Source of the DNA: Ignavibacteriales bacterium
Lineage (GTDB): Bacteria; Bacteroidota; Ignavibacteria; Ignavibacteriales; Ignavibacteriaceae
Direction: 5' to 3'
DNA: 64,000 nucleotides
Assembly (NCBI GenBank): GCA_016707285.1
Contig: JADJIA010000003.1
Coordinates: forward strand, 620,001-684,000
Both the position numbers and the translations under genes were made by a program. A model generated the notes under the pieces. It had not been told where the DNA came from, did not search any database, and saw only the letters and a list, made by a program, of their open reading frames with translations. Positions within the stretch are counted from its first letter, which is position 1. Each line of letters opens with the position of its first letter. Positions 51,140 to 59,345 of this stretch are shown here, in pieces.

Positions 51140-53497
51140 ATGGAAAAAACAGTAAAATATATTGTAGCACCATTGATAACGATAGTTATCCTGTCAGTTG
51201 TGGTTTATTTCTTTTTTAAGTCGATTCTTGGAACTTCTGTTCCCGATTATGAGGGTGAGTTTGAGGTAGCAGGTTTGCTCGACAGTGTAGCTATTTACAC
51301 AAACAGAGAGGGGATACCCTTCATAAAAACTTCAAATACAAAAGATATGTTTTTCACTTTGGGATATTTACATGCGAGAGACAGGCTGCTCGAACTTGAG
51401 TTTAATAAACTTGTTGCTGAAGGGCGACTCTCGGAGTATTTTGGTTCAAAGATGGTAAATACTGATAAATATCTCAGACAATTGATGCTTCCAACAAAAG
51501 CTGCTTCACAATTGAAGGAGATTAATTCAACAACCCTCCCTCTGCTTCAGGCTTATGCCGGGGGAATTAATTATTGCATTAACTCTGAAAATGTAATTAT
51601 TCAAAGTGAATTTGCTGCAACCGGCATAGTACCGGGTGAGTGGGATGTGAAGGATATAATTCTCCTCTCCCTCCTCGAAAACTTCAGGGATGAGGGGAAA
51701 TTCAAGTTGGGTGAACTCACCGGACTGATGAAGGAAAAAATGGGGATTGAGAAAGCAGCATCAGTTTTTGGTGGTGCCGTAGATTCTGCAAAAGTGAAAG
51801 AATATTCAAAAATCAGGGAGTATTTGTTGCGGGAGGAGACGGCTTTGAGGGGACAACTCGGGTTGATGGGGGATAATAGTGTTTCATATAAGGAAATTTC
51901 AGGAATAAAGGGGGCTTTTGTCTCTCTGAACGGATCATATACATTCCCCGGCAGATATTACACAGTATCATACGAGGTTGCAGGGATAAAAGGCTCCGGC
52001 ATTACTGTTCCGGGGGTGCCTGTTCTTTATCTCGGGATGAAGGGGGAAGAATCATGGGTTCTTCTTACTTCCAAAAAAGACTTGAGGCAAAAAAAAATTA
52101 CACATTTTGATGACCGCGGCAATCTCCTGGTTAACGGGAAAATTAAAGGGAAAACCGGACTTCACAAAGACACGATTAAAATTAAAGATAGTGAACCGGA
52201 AATATTAGAGATTCTGACAGGTGCCGAGGGTGAAGTAATCACCGGGAAAGAACCGGGTGAAGATATCTACAATTCTGACTCTACCGAGGTTTTAAAAGTT
52301 TATTTTGCTGAAAGTTTTTACCTTTCAGGTTTTAACGCCGCGGCGTTTCTAAACTCAGGAACAGGATTCTGGACAGAAAATGTTTCTACAAAATATTTTA
52401 GTTATGAAGCCAACACCGAGATACTCTATAAAGCAAAAAGTGAAGCAGTTAAATTAGTAGCAACAAAAAGTGTTGTCCAAAAAGAGACACAGGAACCTTC
52501 CTCAAAAAAGAAAAAACCGGCGAAGAAAAAGGCAAAGCCCGTGGTTGTGAAGGAATCACAGAAGGATCAGCCAACTGATGAGAGTGTGGAATTTGTAAAA
52601 GTGACTGAGTCAGGTGACATTACGGGGGATGGATTTTTCCGATTGGTACCTTCTGTTTCTGAACGGCAATGGCTACAAAAGCCTGAAGGGAAAAATATTC
52701 CGTCTTTTCTGCTTAATGATGTAACTTCAGATTTTAGTCTTAAAATGGTTCCGTTAATTATAAATGCTTTTTCGGGAGCCACAAAAAAAGACACAAACAT
52801 CACCCAGTCGTTAAGGGTGATTTCGGGTTGGAGTGGTGAATTTTTGTCAGGTCTTCAAGCACCACTGATTATGGCGGAGTTTCTAAAATATTATACAGTA
52901 AACATTTTTGGTGATGAATTTACAAAAGAAGATTTTGAAATATTTTTTGGTGTTGGTGGGTATCCACTTGCAAGATTAAAGGAATTATCTTCTGAAAAAA
53001 ATGCGCTGGTTTATGATCTGAGGAATACTTCAGCTATTGAAGATCGTGATCAGATAATACGAAAAAGCTTCACTGAAGCTCTTGCTTCAATTGAAAAAAA
53101 ATATGGTGATAATCTGATAATGTGGTTATGGGGAAATGAAAATATTTTTATACCCGGCCACATACTTGGCAAGCTGATGGGTGGCATTTCGGATGTACTC
53201 GTTTTGGAGACTGCGGGCATGAGCGGATTTTATGATACTCAATTTAGATCTGCAATCAATCCGTTTTCTGTGTGGACAGGTGATAAAAGTTTTTCAGGCC
53301 ACGGCACGCTTAATCGCTTTTATCTTGAACCGGAACGGGGAATTCTGTTAACCATACCCTATCTTGGTAATTCTGGAAACTTTGCTGATAAAATGTCCGG
53401 CGTTACCTATATTAATTTTCTCGAAGGTAAATTGATTTCATTGGCTCCTTTTGCCAACGAAAACGACAAAGTTTTGAAATTAATTAAAAAAATGTGA
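51140..53497 (+). CDS. Penicillin-acylase-like (Ntn hydrolase family) membrane-anchored protein, probably inactive
   Basis: 785 residues with an N-terminal membrane anchor (YIVAPLITIVILSVVVYFFF). The alpha-part follows the family: IYTNREGIPFIKTSNTKDMF, FTLGYLHARDRLLELEFNKL, EGRLSEYFG, LLQAYAGGINYCI. At the point where active enzymes start the beta-chain with Ser-Asn, this protein reads LMGDNSVSYKEISG. The later substrate strands (ITVPGVPVLYLGMKGEESWV) are recognisable. A Lys-rich insert (SSKKKKPAKKKAKPVVVKE) splits the beta-part near residue 460. The apparent loss of the nucleophile suggests a pseudoenzyme with a binding or structural role. It starts 4 bp after the BamA-like gene. Confidence 0.75.
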   Translation: MEKTVKYIVAPLITIVILSVVVYFFFKSILGTSVPDYEGEFEVAGLLDSVAIYTNREGIPFIKTSNTKDMFFTLGYLHARDRLLELEFNKLVAEGRLSEYFGSKMVNTDKYLRQLMLPTKAASQLKEINSTTLPLLQAYAGGINYCINSENVIIQSEFAATGIVPGEWDVKDIILLSLLENFRDEGKFKLGELTGLMKEKMGIEKAASVFGGAVDSAKVKEYSKIREYLLREETALRGQLGLMGDNSVSYKEISGIKGAFVSLNGSYTFPGRYYTVSYEVAGIKGSGITVPGVPVLYLGMKGEESWVLLTSKKDLRQKKITHFDDRGNLLVNGKIKGKTGLHKDTIKIKDSEPEILEILTGAEGEVITGKEPGEDIYNSDSTEVLKVYFAESFYLSGFNAAAFLNSGTGFWTENVSTKYFSYEANTEILYKAKSEAVKLVATKSVVQKETQEPSSKKKKPAKKKAKPVVVKESQKDQPTDESVEFVKVTESGDITGDGFFRLVPSVSERQWLQKPEGKNIPSFLLNDVTSDFSLKMVPLIINAFSGATKKDTNITQSLRVISGWSGEFLSGLQAPLIMAEFLKYYTVNIFGDEFTKEDFEIFFGVGGYPLARLKELSSEKNALVYDLRNTSAIEDRDQIIRKSFTEALASIEKKYGDNLIMWLWGNENIFIPGHILGKLMGGISDVLVLETAGMSGFYDTQFRSAINPFSVWTGDKSFSGHGTLNRFYLEPERGILLTIPYLGNSGNFADKMSGVTYINFLEGKLISLAPFANENDKVLKLIKKM

Positions 53498-53576
53498 TTT
53501 ATCGTACTTAAGATTTTTAAATTCATCGTAAATTAGTATTTTAAGTAGTATTCATTTATTAAACTCTATAAGTTCC

Positions 53577-54980
53577 ATGAAAAAGTTTTATACATTCTTA
53601 TTTCTGATACCCATTTTGCTGCTCACCGGTTGTCAAAAAAGTGACACTGCCTCAAACCCCGTAACCGGGGATGAAACAGGAACAGTCATAATTAATGGTG
53701 AGGTGGTCGATTTTTCAACAGGGTCTCCCGTTGCAAATGCAGCAATTTCATTAACAGGTTTTTCAACGGATACTACAATTAACAAGAGTGCTGTTTCAGA
53801 CGGGAGTGGGAAATATACTTTCGAATTTACTATCAAAGCCGGACTGGAACTTGCCGTCATTGCAAAGAAAGAGGGCTTTGTTTCTGATTCAACAAAGGTA
53901 TTTGCAGTTGCAAACAGAACTATTACCGCATCAAAACTTCTTCTTAAGGCTACAGGTAGCGGGGGATCGGGAACGAGAAACCCGGCTTCAGTTTATCTTT
54001 CCGGCACATCAGTACCCCATATAGGTATCAAAGGTGCAGGAGGATTAGAGAGTGTTCAACTTATTTTCCAGGTGGTCGATTCAATGGGGGTTGCGCTTGA
54101 TCTCGATAATGCAGTTAATGTCGGGTTTGTTTTGGCTGCATCTCCGGGTTCGGGAACTGTATTAAACCCTCCATCCACTCGAACCGATGCAAATGGACAA
54201 GCTTCTGTTGTATTAACTTCGGGCACAAAAGCCGGAGTGGTTCAAGTGACAGCTTCAATTTCGGTCGGTTCCAAGATTATATCTTCGAATCCGGTTGCTG
54301 TAACTATTCATGGCGGACTACCGGATTTAACACATTTTAGTTGTGTCCCTGCCAAAGTAAATATCCCCGGATATAATATTTTTGGTGTCGAAGACATTAT
54401 CACAGCTTATGTTGGTGATAAATATTCCAATCCTGTCAGACCCGGTACCGCAGTGTACTTCTCCACAGAGGGAGGGATTATAGAGGGATCGGCACTCACG
54501 TCAACTCTGGGAGTTGCTTCAGTTACACTGTATTCGGCAAACCCGTTACCAAATCACCCTGTTTTTGGACCGGGATTTGCTGCAATCACTGCTGCAACAA
54601 CCGATGAGAGTTTTGCAACCATAAGACAATCCACTTTGGTATTGTTTTCAGGTGTTCCCATTATAAACTGCTCACCGTTTGGATTTGATATCCCAAATGG
54701 TGGCTCACAACTTTTCAATTATACCGTGATGGATCAAAATGGAAATCCTTTATCTGAGGGAACTTCAATCACGGTGTCAGGTGAAGGGAAAGATTTTATC
54801 TTAACCGGTGACAAGGAGTCAACTCTCCCTGATACTCAAAGTCGGGCATGGACAACATTTTCTTTTACAGTTGCGGATGCGATTGATACTGTTACAGCAG
54901 TAAACAGATTGGTTATCACCATCAAATCAGATGGCGAAAACGGTAAAGCTTCACTTATCTTCTCAGGGATTGTTCGCTAA
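53577..54980 (+). CDS. Lipoprotein with carboxypeptidase-regulatory-like and Ig-like (Big_1) domains
   Basis: 467 residues. Lipobox LLLTGCQK follows the signal FYTFLFLIPILL. Residues ~35-125 form a carboxypeptidase-regulatory-like domain (NGEVVDFSTGSPVANAAISL then SDGSGKYTFEFTI). Two or three Big_1/invasin-like Ig domains follow (PPSTRTDANGQASVVLTSGT; GTAVYFSTEGGIIEGSALTS; VMDQNGNPLSEGTSITV). It is probably anchored in the outer membrane with extended Ig modules, as an adhesin or structural protein. No enzymatic domain is present. It is preceded by an 80-bp gap and likely has its own promoter. Confidence 0.85.
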   Translation: MKKFYTFLFLIPILLLTGCQKSDTASNPVTGDETGTVIINGEVVDFSTGSPVANAAISLTGFSTDTTINKSAVSDGSGKYTFEFTIKAGLELAVIAKKEGFVSDSTKVFAVANRTITASKLLLKATGSGGSGTRNPASVYLSGTSVPHIGIKGAGGLESVQLIFQVVDSMGVALDLDNAVNVGFVLAASPGSGTVLNPPSTRTDANGQASVVLTSGTKAGVVQVTASISVGSKIISSNPVAVTIHGGLPDLTHFSCVPAKVNIPGYNIFGVEDIITAYVGDKYSNPVRPGTAVYFSTEGGIIEGSALTSTLGVASVTLYSANPLPNHPVFGPGFAAITAATTDESFATIRQSTLVLFSGVPIINCSPFGFDIPNGGSQLFNYTVMDQNGNPLSEGTSITVSGEGKDFILTGDKESTLPDTQSRAWTTFSFTVADAIDTVTAVNRLVITIKSDGENGKASLIFSGIVR

Positions 54981-54986
54981 AAAAAA

Positions 54987-55571
54987 TCAGATATAAGGGA
55001 TGAAAAACCCGGTACTTTTTTTATAGGAGTCGAATTCCCCTTTAAAATGAGAAGCCAACATCTCTTCTTCTTTTTTTGCTCTTAGTAGCAGAAGAGGAAA
55101 ACTTGCAACAAGCGTCAGGATGATCACGGGTGAAGAGAGCAGGGCTACCCCAACACATAAATCTGCGAGCAATTGACTTAAATATTGCGGGTGACGGATG
55201 AACTTGTAGAATTCGTTTTTCACCAGACGATGGTTTTTATATATCATTACATCTGTTGAGTAATTTTCACTCAAAGTTTTGTAGCTTCTTATTTGAGTAA
55301 ATGAGAAGAGGATAAAAAGAACAAAAAACAGAATGCGGACGGTTGCATCGGGAGTATATCCCAAAAACCAGGTATCCACTATTGGGAAACACCCCAGGAA
55401 CTGAAGCAGTGTTGAAACCGCAAGGACATTTGGTGGCACAGTTTGCAGCCACCCTGATGCCCGGCGAGCAACAAGTCCCATTTTACCTTTTAAACTTTTT
55501 TGACTGCCGGCATAATTTGCCGACATCAAAAATACCAATGCTATGAGTACAAGAATATTGATCGGATCCAT
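54987..55571 (-). CDS. Isoprenylcysteine-carboxylmethyltransferase-like membrane methyltransferase
   Basis: 194 residues with about four to five membrane helices. The C-terminal region carries the family motif YKFIRHPQYLSQLLADLCVG and LRAKKEEEMLASHFKGEFDS, followed by YKKSTGFFIPYI. These residues bind S-adenosylmethionine in ICMT and phospholipid N-methyltransferase relatives. In bacteria lacking prenylated proteins the substrate is unknown, possibly a lipid or small molecule. It converges with the Ig-like lipoprotein gene and diverges from the hybrid kinase gene across 69 bp. Confidence 0.82.
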   Translation of the reverse strand: MDPINILVLIALVFLMSANYAGSQKSLKGKMGLVARRASGWLQTVPPNVLAVSTLLQFLGCFPIVDTWFLGYTPDATVRILFFVLFILFSFTQIRSYKTLSENYSTDVMIYKNHRLVKNEFYKFIRHPQYLSQLLADLCVGVALLSSPVIILTLVASFPLLLLRAKKEEEMLASHFKGEFDSYKKSTGFFIPYI

Positions 55572-55640
55572 AATTACTAATTTTGTGACTCGTAAAGTTA
55601 CTTATTTTTGACTTATCCCGAAACTTCTTCGAAGTTCTAA

Positions 55641-56765
55641 ATGAGCAATATGATGAATAATAACGACCAAACCCCGGGTATTGCAGAAGATGTTATCAAC
55701 AGTAACAAAATTGCTGCTCATGATATTAACAATCTTTTCAGCAGCATCTTCGCAAGCATTGCTGTGTTAAAAAAAGAACTTACGGCAAAACCTGATGCCT
55801 TGTACCTCCTCGAAAACATCGAACACTGCTCGCTCAGAGCAACTGAAATAACTGCCGAAGTGCTCTCTGACGGCACATCTGAGATCAACAGGGAGAGCAG
55901 GATTAACACCCGGCTATTGATAAACGAGGTGGTGTCTTCGATGATTCAATCACTTCCTCAAAATATAAAAATTGTTACTGAGATAGAAAGCATAGTTTCC
56001 GATTTAAAAGGGAATTCCACTGAAATCTATCAGGTACTTGTAAATTTATTGATGAATTCCGTGGAAGCGATCACAAACAAAGGTGAGATCAGGATAATCG
56101 TAAAAGATGTTCCACCTTCCGGAGCAAGAGACAATAATTCGGCAGAATCCACTCACCCAAAAGTAAATATTGCGGTAGTGGACGATGGAATTGGAATTCA
56201 ACCTGAGAGCATTTCAAAAATCTTCAATCCTTATTTTTCCACCAAAAATAAAGGGAGAACCAGTGGCATTGGTCTCTTTTCTGTTAAGAAAATAATCAAC
56301 AGTCATGGTGGGTCCATTGCGGTTGAAAGTCAACCCGGATACGGATCAAGATTTGATCTGATATTACCCGCTTATTGTGCGAGAAGAAGAACGCGAAAAG
56401 GTGATAAAGTTAATATTCTTATTGCAGATGATGAAGTTCTTTTAGTGTCTATTTTGGAGGATTTGTTAACTGCTGCCGGACATCAAATAACCACAGTACC
56501 TTCTGCGGAGGCTGCAATAAACAAATTACGCAATCAGGAGGGTTTTGATATGTTGATAATTGATCTCAGGATGAACGGGATTGACGGGTTAAGCGGGATC
56601 AGAGAAATAAGGAAATTTAATCAGGATATCAAAATTATCCTTTCTACAGGTACTGTAGGGATCAAGAATATGTTGTTCCCTGAGGATGTGAGGGTGGATG
56701 CAACATTACAAAAACCTTATGAACTTGAGACCCTTTTGGCATTGATTGATTCAATGGTACAATAA
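55641..56765 (+). CDS. Soluble hybrid histidine kinase with C-terminal receiver
   Basis: 374 residues with no membrane helix. The NtrB-like H-box is IAAHDINNLFSSIFASI. The HATPase domain has NLLMNSVEAITNKGEI (N-box), DDGIGIQPESI and GIGLFSVKKIINSHGG. Residues ~255-374 are a receiver domain (ILIADDEVLLVSILEDLL; phospho-Asp in MLIIDLRMNGIDG; conserved Lys in LQKPYEL). The absence of a sensor domain suggests that it takes its signal from another protein. It converges with the single-domain receiver of the pilus operon, 3 bp away. Confidence 0.9.
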   Translation: MSNMMNNNDQTPGIAEDVINSNKIAAHDINNLFSSIFASIAVLKKELTAKPDALYLLENIEHCSLRATEITAEVLSDGTSEINRESRINTRLLINEVVSSMIQSLPQNIKIVTEIESIVSDLKGNSTEIYQVLVNLLMNSVEAITNKGEIRIIVKDVPPSGARDNNSAESTHPKVNIAVVDDGIGIQPESISKIFNPYFSTKNKGRTSGIGLFSVKKIINSHGGSIAVESQPGYGSRFDLILPAYCARRRTRKGDKVNILIADDEVLLVSILEDLLTAAGHQITTVPSAEAAINKLRNQEGFDMLIIDLRMNGIDGLSGIREIRKFNQDIKIILSTGTVGIKNMLFPEDVRVDATLQKPYELETLLALIDSMVQ

Positions 56766-56768
56766 AAA

Positions 56769-57128
56769 TTACATATATAAAACTTTTCTGATGGAAACAA
56801 GCAACTCATCAAGATCATACGGTTTTGTGATGAAATCGCTGGCACCAAGTTTTGCAGATCTTATTGCTGAGGTAAGGTCGGCATAAGCTGTAAGTACAAT
56901 TACTTTTAAGACAATACCCTCCTTTTCCATCGTTTCGAGGACATAATACCCGTCTTTTTCAGGCATATTAAGGTCGAGCAGCATAAGATCAATCCTGTTT
57001 TCCTTCAGATACTCAAGCGCTTTTTCAGCTGAATCCACTGTTGTTACAGTGTAGCCTACTTCGGTCAATTCTTCTTTCAGGATTTGACTTAAATTAATCT
57101 CGTCGTCAACAATAAGGATTGTTTCCAT
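56769..57128 (-). CDS. Single-domain response regulator (CheY-like), end of the pilus operon
   Basis: 119 residues forming only a receiver domain: ILIVDDEINLSQILKEEL, phospho-Asp in LMLLDLNMPEKDG, Thr in VLTAYADL and Lys in FITKPYDLDELL. No output domain is present. It lies 41 bp after the secretin gene on the same strand, so it is probably co-transcribed with the pilus genes and may regulate pilus function or twitching direction. The convergent hybrid kinase is a possible partner, by position only. Confidence 0.92.
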   Translation of the reverse strand: METILIVDDEINLSQILKEELTEVGYTVTTVDSAEKALEYLKENRIDLMLLDLNMPEKDGYYVLETMEKEGIVLKVIVLTAYADLTSAIRSAKLGASDFITKPYDLDELLVSIRKVLYM

Positions 57129-57169
57129 GTTTTAGTATTGCTTCGTTTCTAAAAATATTTGATTAAAAT

Positions 57170-58429
57170 CTATTTTTTTTCCGGTTCTTCACCGTTTTTA
57201 ATGTGTTTATTCGGGCTTTGTTCTTGAATAGTATCGTTAACCGATCTATGTTCATCAAGTTTCTCTTTAAACTGATTTTTGTCTGCCATGATTTTCATTC
57301 TGTCTTTAAGTGTCGGCAACAACTCGGTTTTTATTACGATGATAATCTCTTTTTTAGTAATTTTTTTCTGATCGGCACCTGCCAGGTATCTTATACCAAA
57401 AACCCACCATGGCAAATCTTTAAGGATGGGTATTCCGGTTCTGACATAAGTTTCATCGGTGACATAAAGACCACCAATTACAGTTTCCTCACCATTAAGC
57501 ATAAGGAGCTGAGAATTTGCTTTGGTTTTTCTTATTTCGGTGGAGAGTTCACTCGGGAAAGCGGTGCTTCTCTCAACAGCAAGTCTCAACACAACATAAT
57601 CGATTCCATCCTCGTTGTAAACATGAGGTGTTACATCAATAATGGAGCCTGTTGAAAAGAATTGATCGGTGACATTTCCGGCAAAGTCTCTTTGTTTGAT
57701 GGAAAAGTCTGATCCTATTTGAATTTTTCCAAGTTCGCCTGTCCTAACAGTTATCGAAGGATTGGCAATAATCTCGCCGAGGTTCTCTGATTCGAAGAAT
57801 CTGAAGGTACCCAAAAGGTTTCCTTTAAAATCGCCAAGGTTGAGTTTAGTTGAGCCGGAAACAAGGAAATCGGTCGGGGTCTGATCTGCAGATGTGGTTT
57901 GTCCAAAAGTTTTAAGATCAACGCCGAAGCCGTTTGTCGGGTCAGAGAGGAGAGCCTGCCAGTTGATACCTCTGTCTCTGAGAGCTGTGTTATCAGCTTC
58001 AAAAAAGATAGCCGAAATTTTCACTTCTCTTGAATCGATCGGTGCATAAATATCTTTTGCCAATGGTTCAGGTTCTTTAACAACAACAGGTTCATTGGGT
58101 CGTTTCACAATAACCACATCCGATTTTTCCTCGATGATTAATCCTCTATACTGAGTGAGAATTTTCAAGGCTTTCATGTAGTTGATGTTTGTCAATTCAA
58201 GTCCGATAAGTTCGGAACTCTGAATTGTTGAAACGATGTTTCTGCCGGTCACTTTAAGCGAAATCTTAGCGAGAATTTCAATAGCGGCATCATAAGAGAT
58301 AGATTGAGAGAGTGTAACAACCTCATCGGGGGAGTTATACTGGCTCATTTCTTTCTCAAGATCTTTTTGAGCAAATGAATTAAATGACAGAAACACTGTC
58401 AACACCAGAAAGATTAAAAACTTTTTCAT
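57170..58429 (-). CDS. Type IV pilus/type II secretion secretin (PilQ/GspD family)
   Basis: 419 residues, short for a secretin. Signal peptide FLIFLVLTVFLSFNSFAQ. An N0/STN-like domain covers ~40-115 (ISYDAAIEILAKISLKVTGR; LTNINYMKALKIL). The secretin core (~130-390) has VKISAIFFEADNTALRDRGI, NPSITVRTGELGKIQIGSDF, GSIIDVTPHVYNEDGI, ANSQLLMLNGEETVIGGLYV and GIPILKDLPWWVFGIRYLAG. It forms the outer-membrane pore for the pilus. AMIN domains and multiple N1-type repeats of long PilQ proteins are absent. Confidence 0.9.
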   Translation of the reverse strand: MKKFLIFLVLTVFLSFNSFAQKDLEKEMSQYNSPDEVVTLSQSISYDAAIEILAKISLKVTGRNIVSTIQSSELIGLELTNINYMKALKILTQYRGLIIEEKSDVVIVKRPNEPVVVKEPEPLAKDIYAPIDSREVKISAIFFEADNTALRDRGINWQALLSDPTNGFGVDLKTFGQTTSADQTPTDFLVSGSTKLNLGDFKGNLLGTFRFFESENLGEIIANPSITVRTGELGKIQIGSDFSIKQRDFAGNVTDQFFSTGSIIDVTPHVYNEDGIDYVVLRLAVERSTAFPSELSTEIRKTKANSQLLMLNGEETVIGGLYVTDETYVRTGIPILKDLPWWVFGIRYLAGADQKKITKKEIIIVIKTELLPTLKDRMKIMADKNQFKEKLDEHRSVNDTIQEQSPNKHIKNGEEPEKK

Positions 58430-58433
58430 TGGA

Positions 58434-59345
58434 TCACCTCGTTGTTTCTTGTTGCTGTGAAGGATCAGATTCCTGCATTAATCTGATTGTGACTGTTTCA
58501 ATCACTCCTCCTTTATTCAGCACGAATGTAACACTGTTGTTTTCTCTGTCGATGGAAGTGAGGAAGCCAAGATAGACTTCATCACCTTCGGCAAGCACAT
58601 ATGTTCTACCTCTTTCATCCATCAGGAATGCACCATCCGGAAGCAGGGCGAGCAGTTTAGAATTTTTTACATCGAGCAAATCATAAATGTTTGGTTCGAT
58701 TTCAGTACGGATAACCGGATAAAAAATGTTGTAAATATTTCCCGCTTTTAAGTCATTCTCTGAAAATTTTGAAGATGTAAATCTGTCGTCAGGAGAAGAA
58801 TAAACCCTGACCTCAAATGAAAAATTCACAAAATAATAGGGTGATTTGTCTTCATCAAAAACAACATTCTGGCTGAATGACACCCCTTTAACTTTTTTGA
58901 GTTCTTTACTTTCTTCAATTGCAAAAATCAGCCTCCAAAGTTCACTAAAAGAAGATTGTCCGCTAAGTTTATATTTTTGAACAACAAACGAACCCTCCAT
59001 CTCCATCCCCGAGTATTCCATATTCACATAACTAAGATCAGAGAGCCCGGGAGTTTGTGCAGCCAAAAACGAGTAGAATTTTGATTGATGGATATCAATC
59101 GGAACATTATATTTTCTTAACGCCAGGAGCGAATCGAGTGCAACAAATTTCCTTTTTAATGTATCAAGTTGAGCATTCAACGATGCAGTGTCATACTGTG
59201 CATTACTCTCCCGCAGTTTTTTTAACTGGAGATTTTTATCTTCGATCTTCCCTCCAAACACAAAGAAATGGAGGATAGCCCAAACGATGAGTACCAGAAA
59301 AACCAGAACACCGATGATTAAGCTATTTTTTGACTTGCGTTCCAT
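58434..59345 (-). CDS. PilO-PilP fusion-type pilus alignment protein
   Basis: 303 residues. One N-terminal membrane helix (SLIIGVLVFLVLIVWAILHF) and a coiled-coil (LQLKKLRESNAQYDTASLNA) lead into a ferredoxin-like PilO domain (~75-185). After a linker, residues ~215-290 resemble the PilP beta-domain: LLALLPDGAFLMDERGRTYV, EGDEVYLGFLTSIDREN and NKGGVIETVTIRL. PilO dimerises with PilN, and PilP contacts the secretin, so a fusion would hard-wire the inner-membrane platform to PilQ. The gene overlaps the PilMN-type gene by 23 bp and ends 4 bp before the secretin. Confidence 0.8.
   Translation of the reverse strand: MERKSKNSLIIGVLVFLVLIVWAILHFFVFGGKIEDKNLQLKKLRESNAQYDTASLNAQLDTLKRKFVALDSLLALRKYNVPIDIHQSKFYSFLAAQTPGLSDLSYVNMEYSGMEMEGSFVVQKYKLSGQSSFSELWRLIFAIEESKELKKVKGVSFSQNVVFDEDKSPYYFVNFSFEVRVYSSPDDRFTSSKFSENDLKAGNIYNIFYPVIRTEIEPNIYDLLDVKNSKLLALLPDGAFLMDERGRTYVLAEGDEVYLGFLTSIDRENNSVTFVLNKGGVIETVTIRLMQESDPSQQQETTR

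Noticed and set aside
53498..53576. Possible small gene between the acylase-like and Ig-like lipoprotein genes
   Set aside because: Only AT-rich DNA that probably contains the lipoprotein promoter; no open frame.
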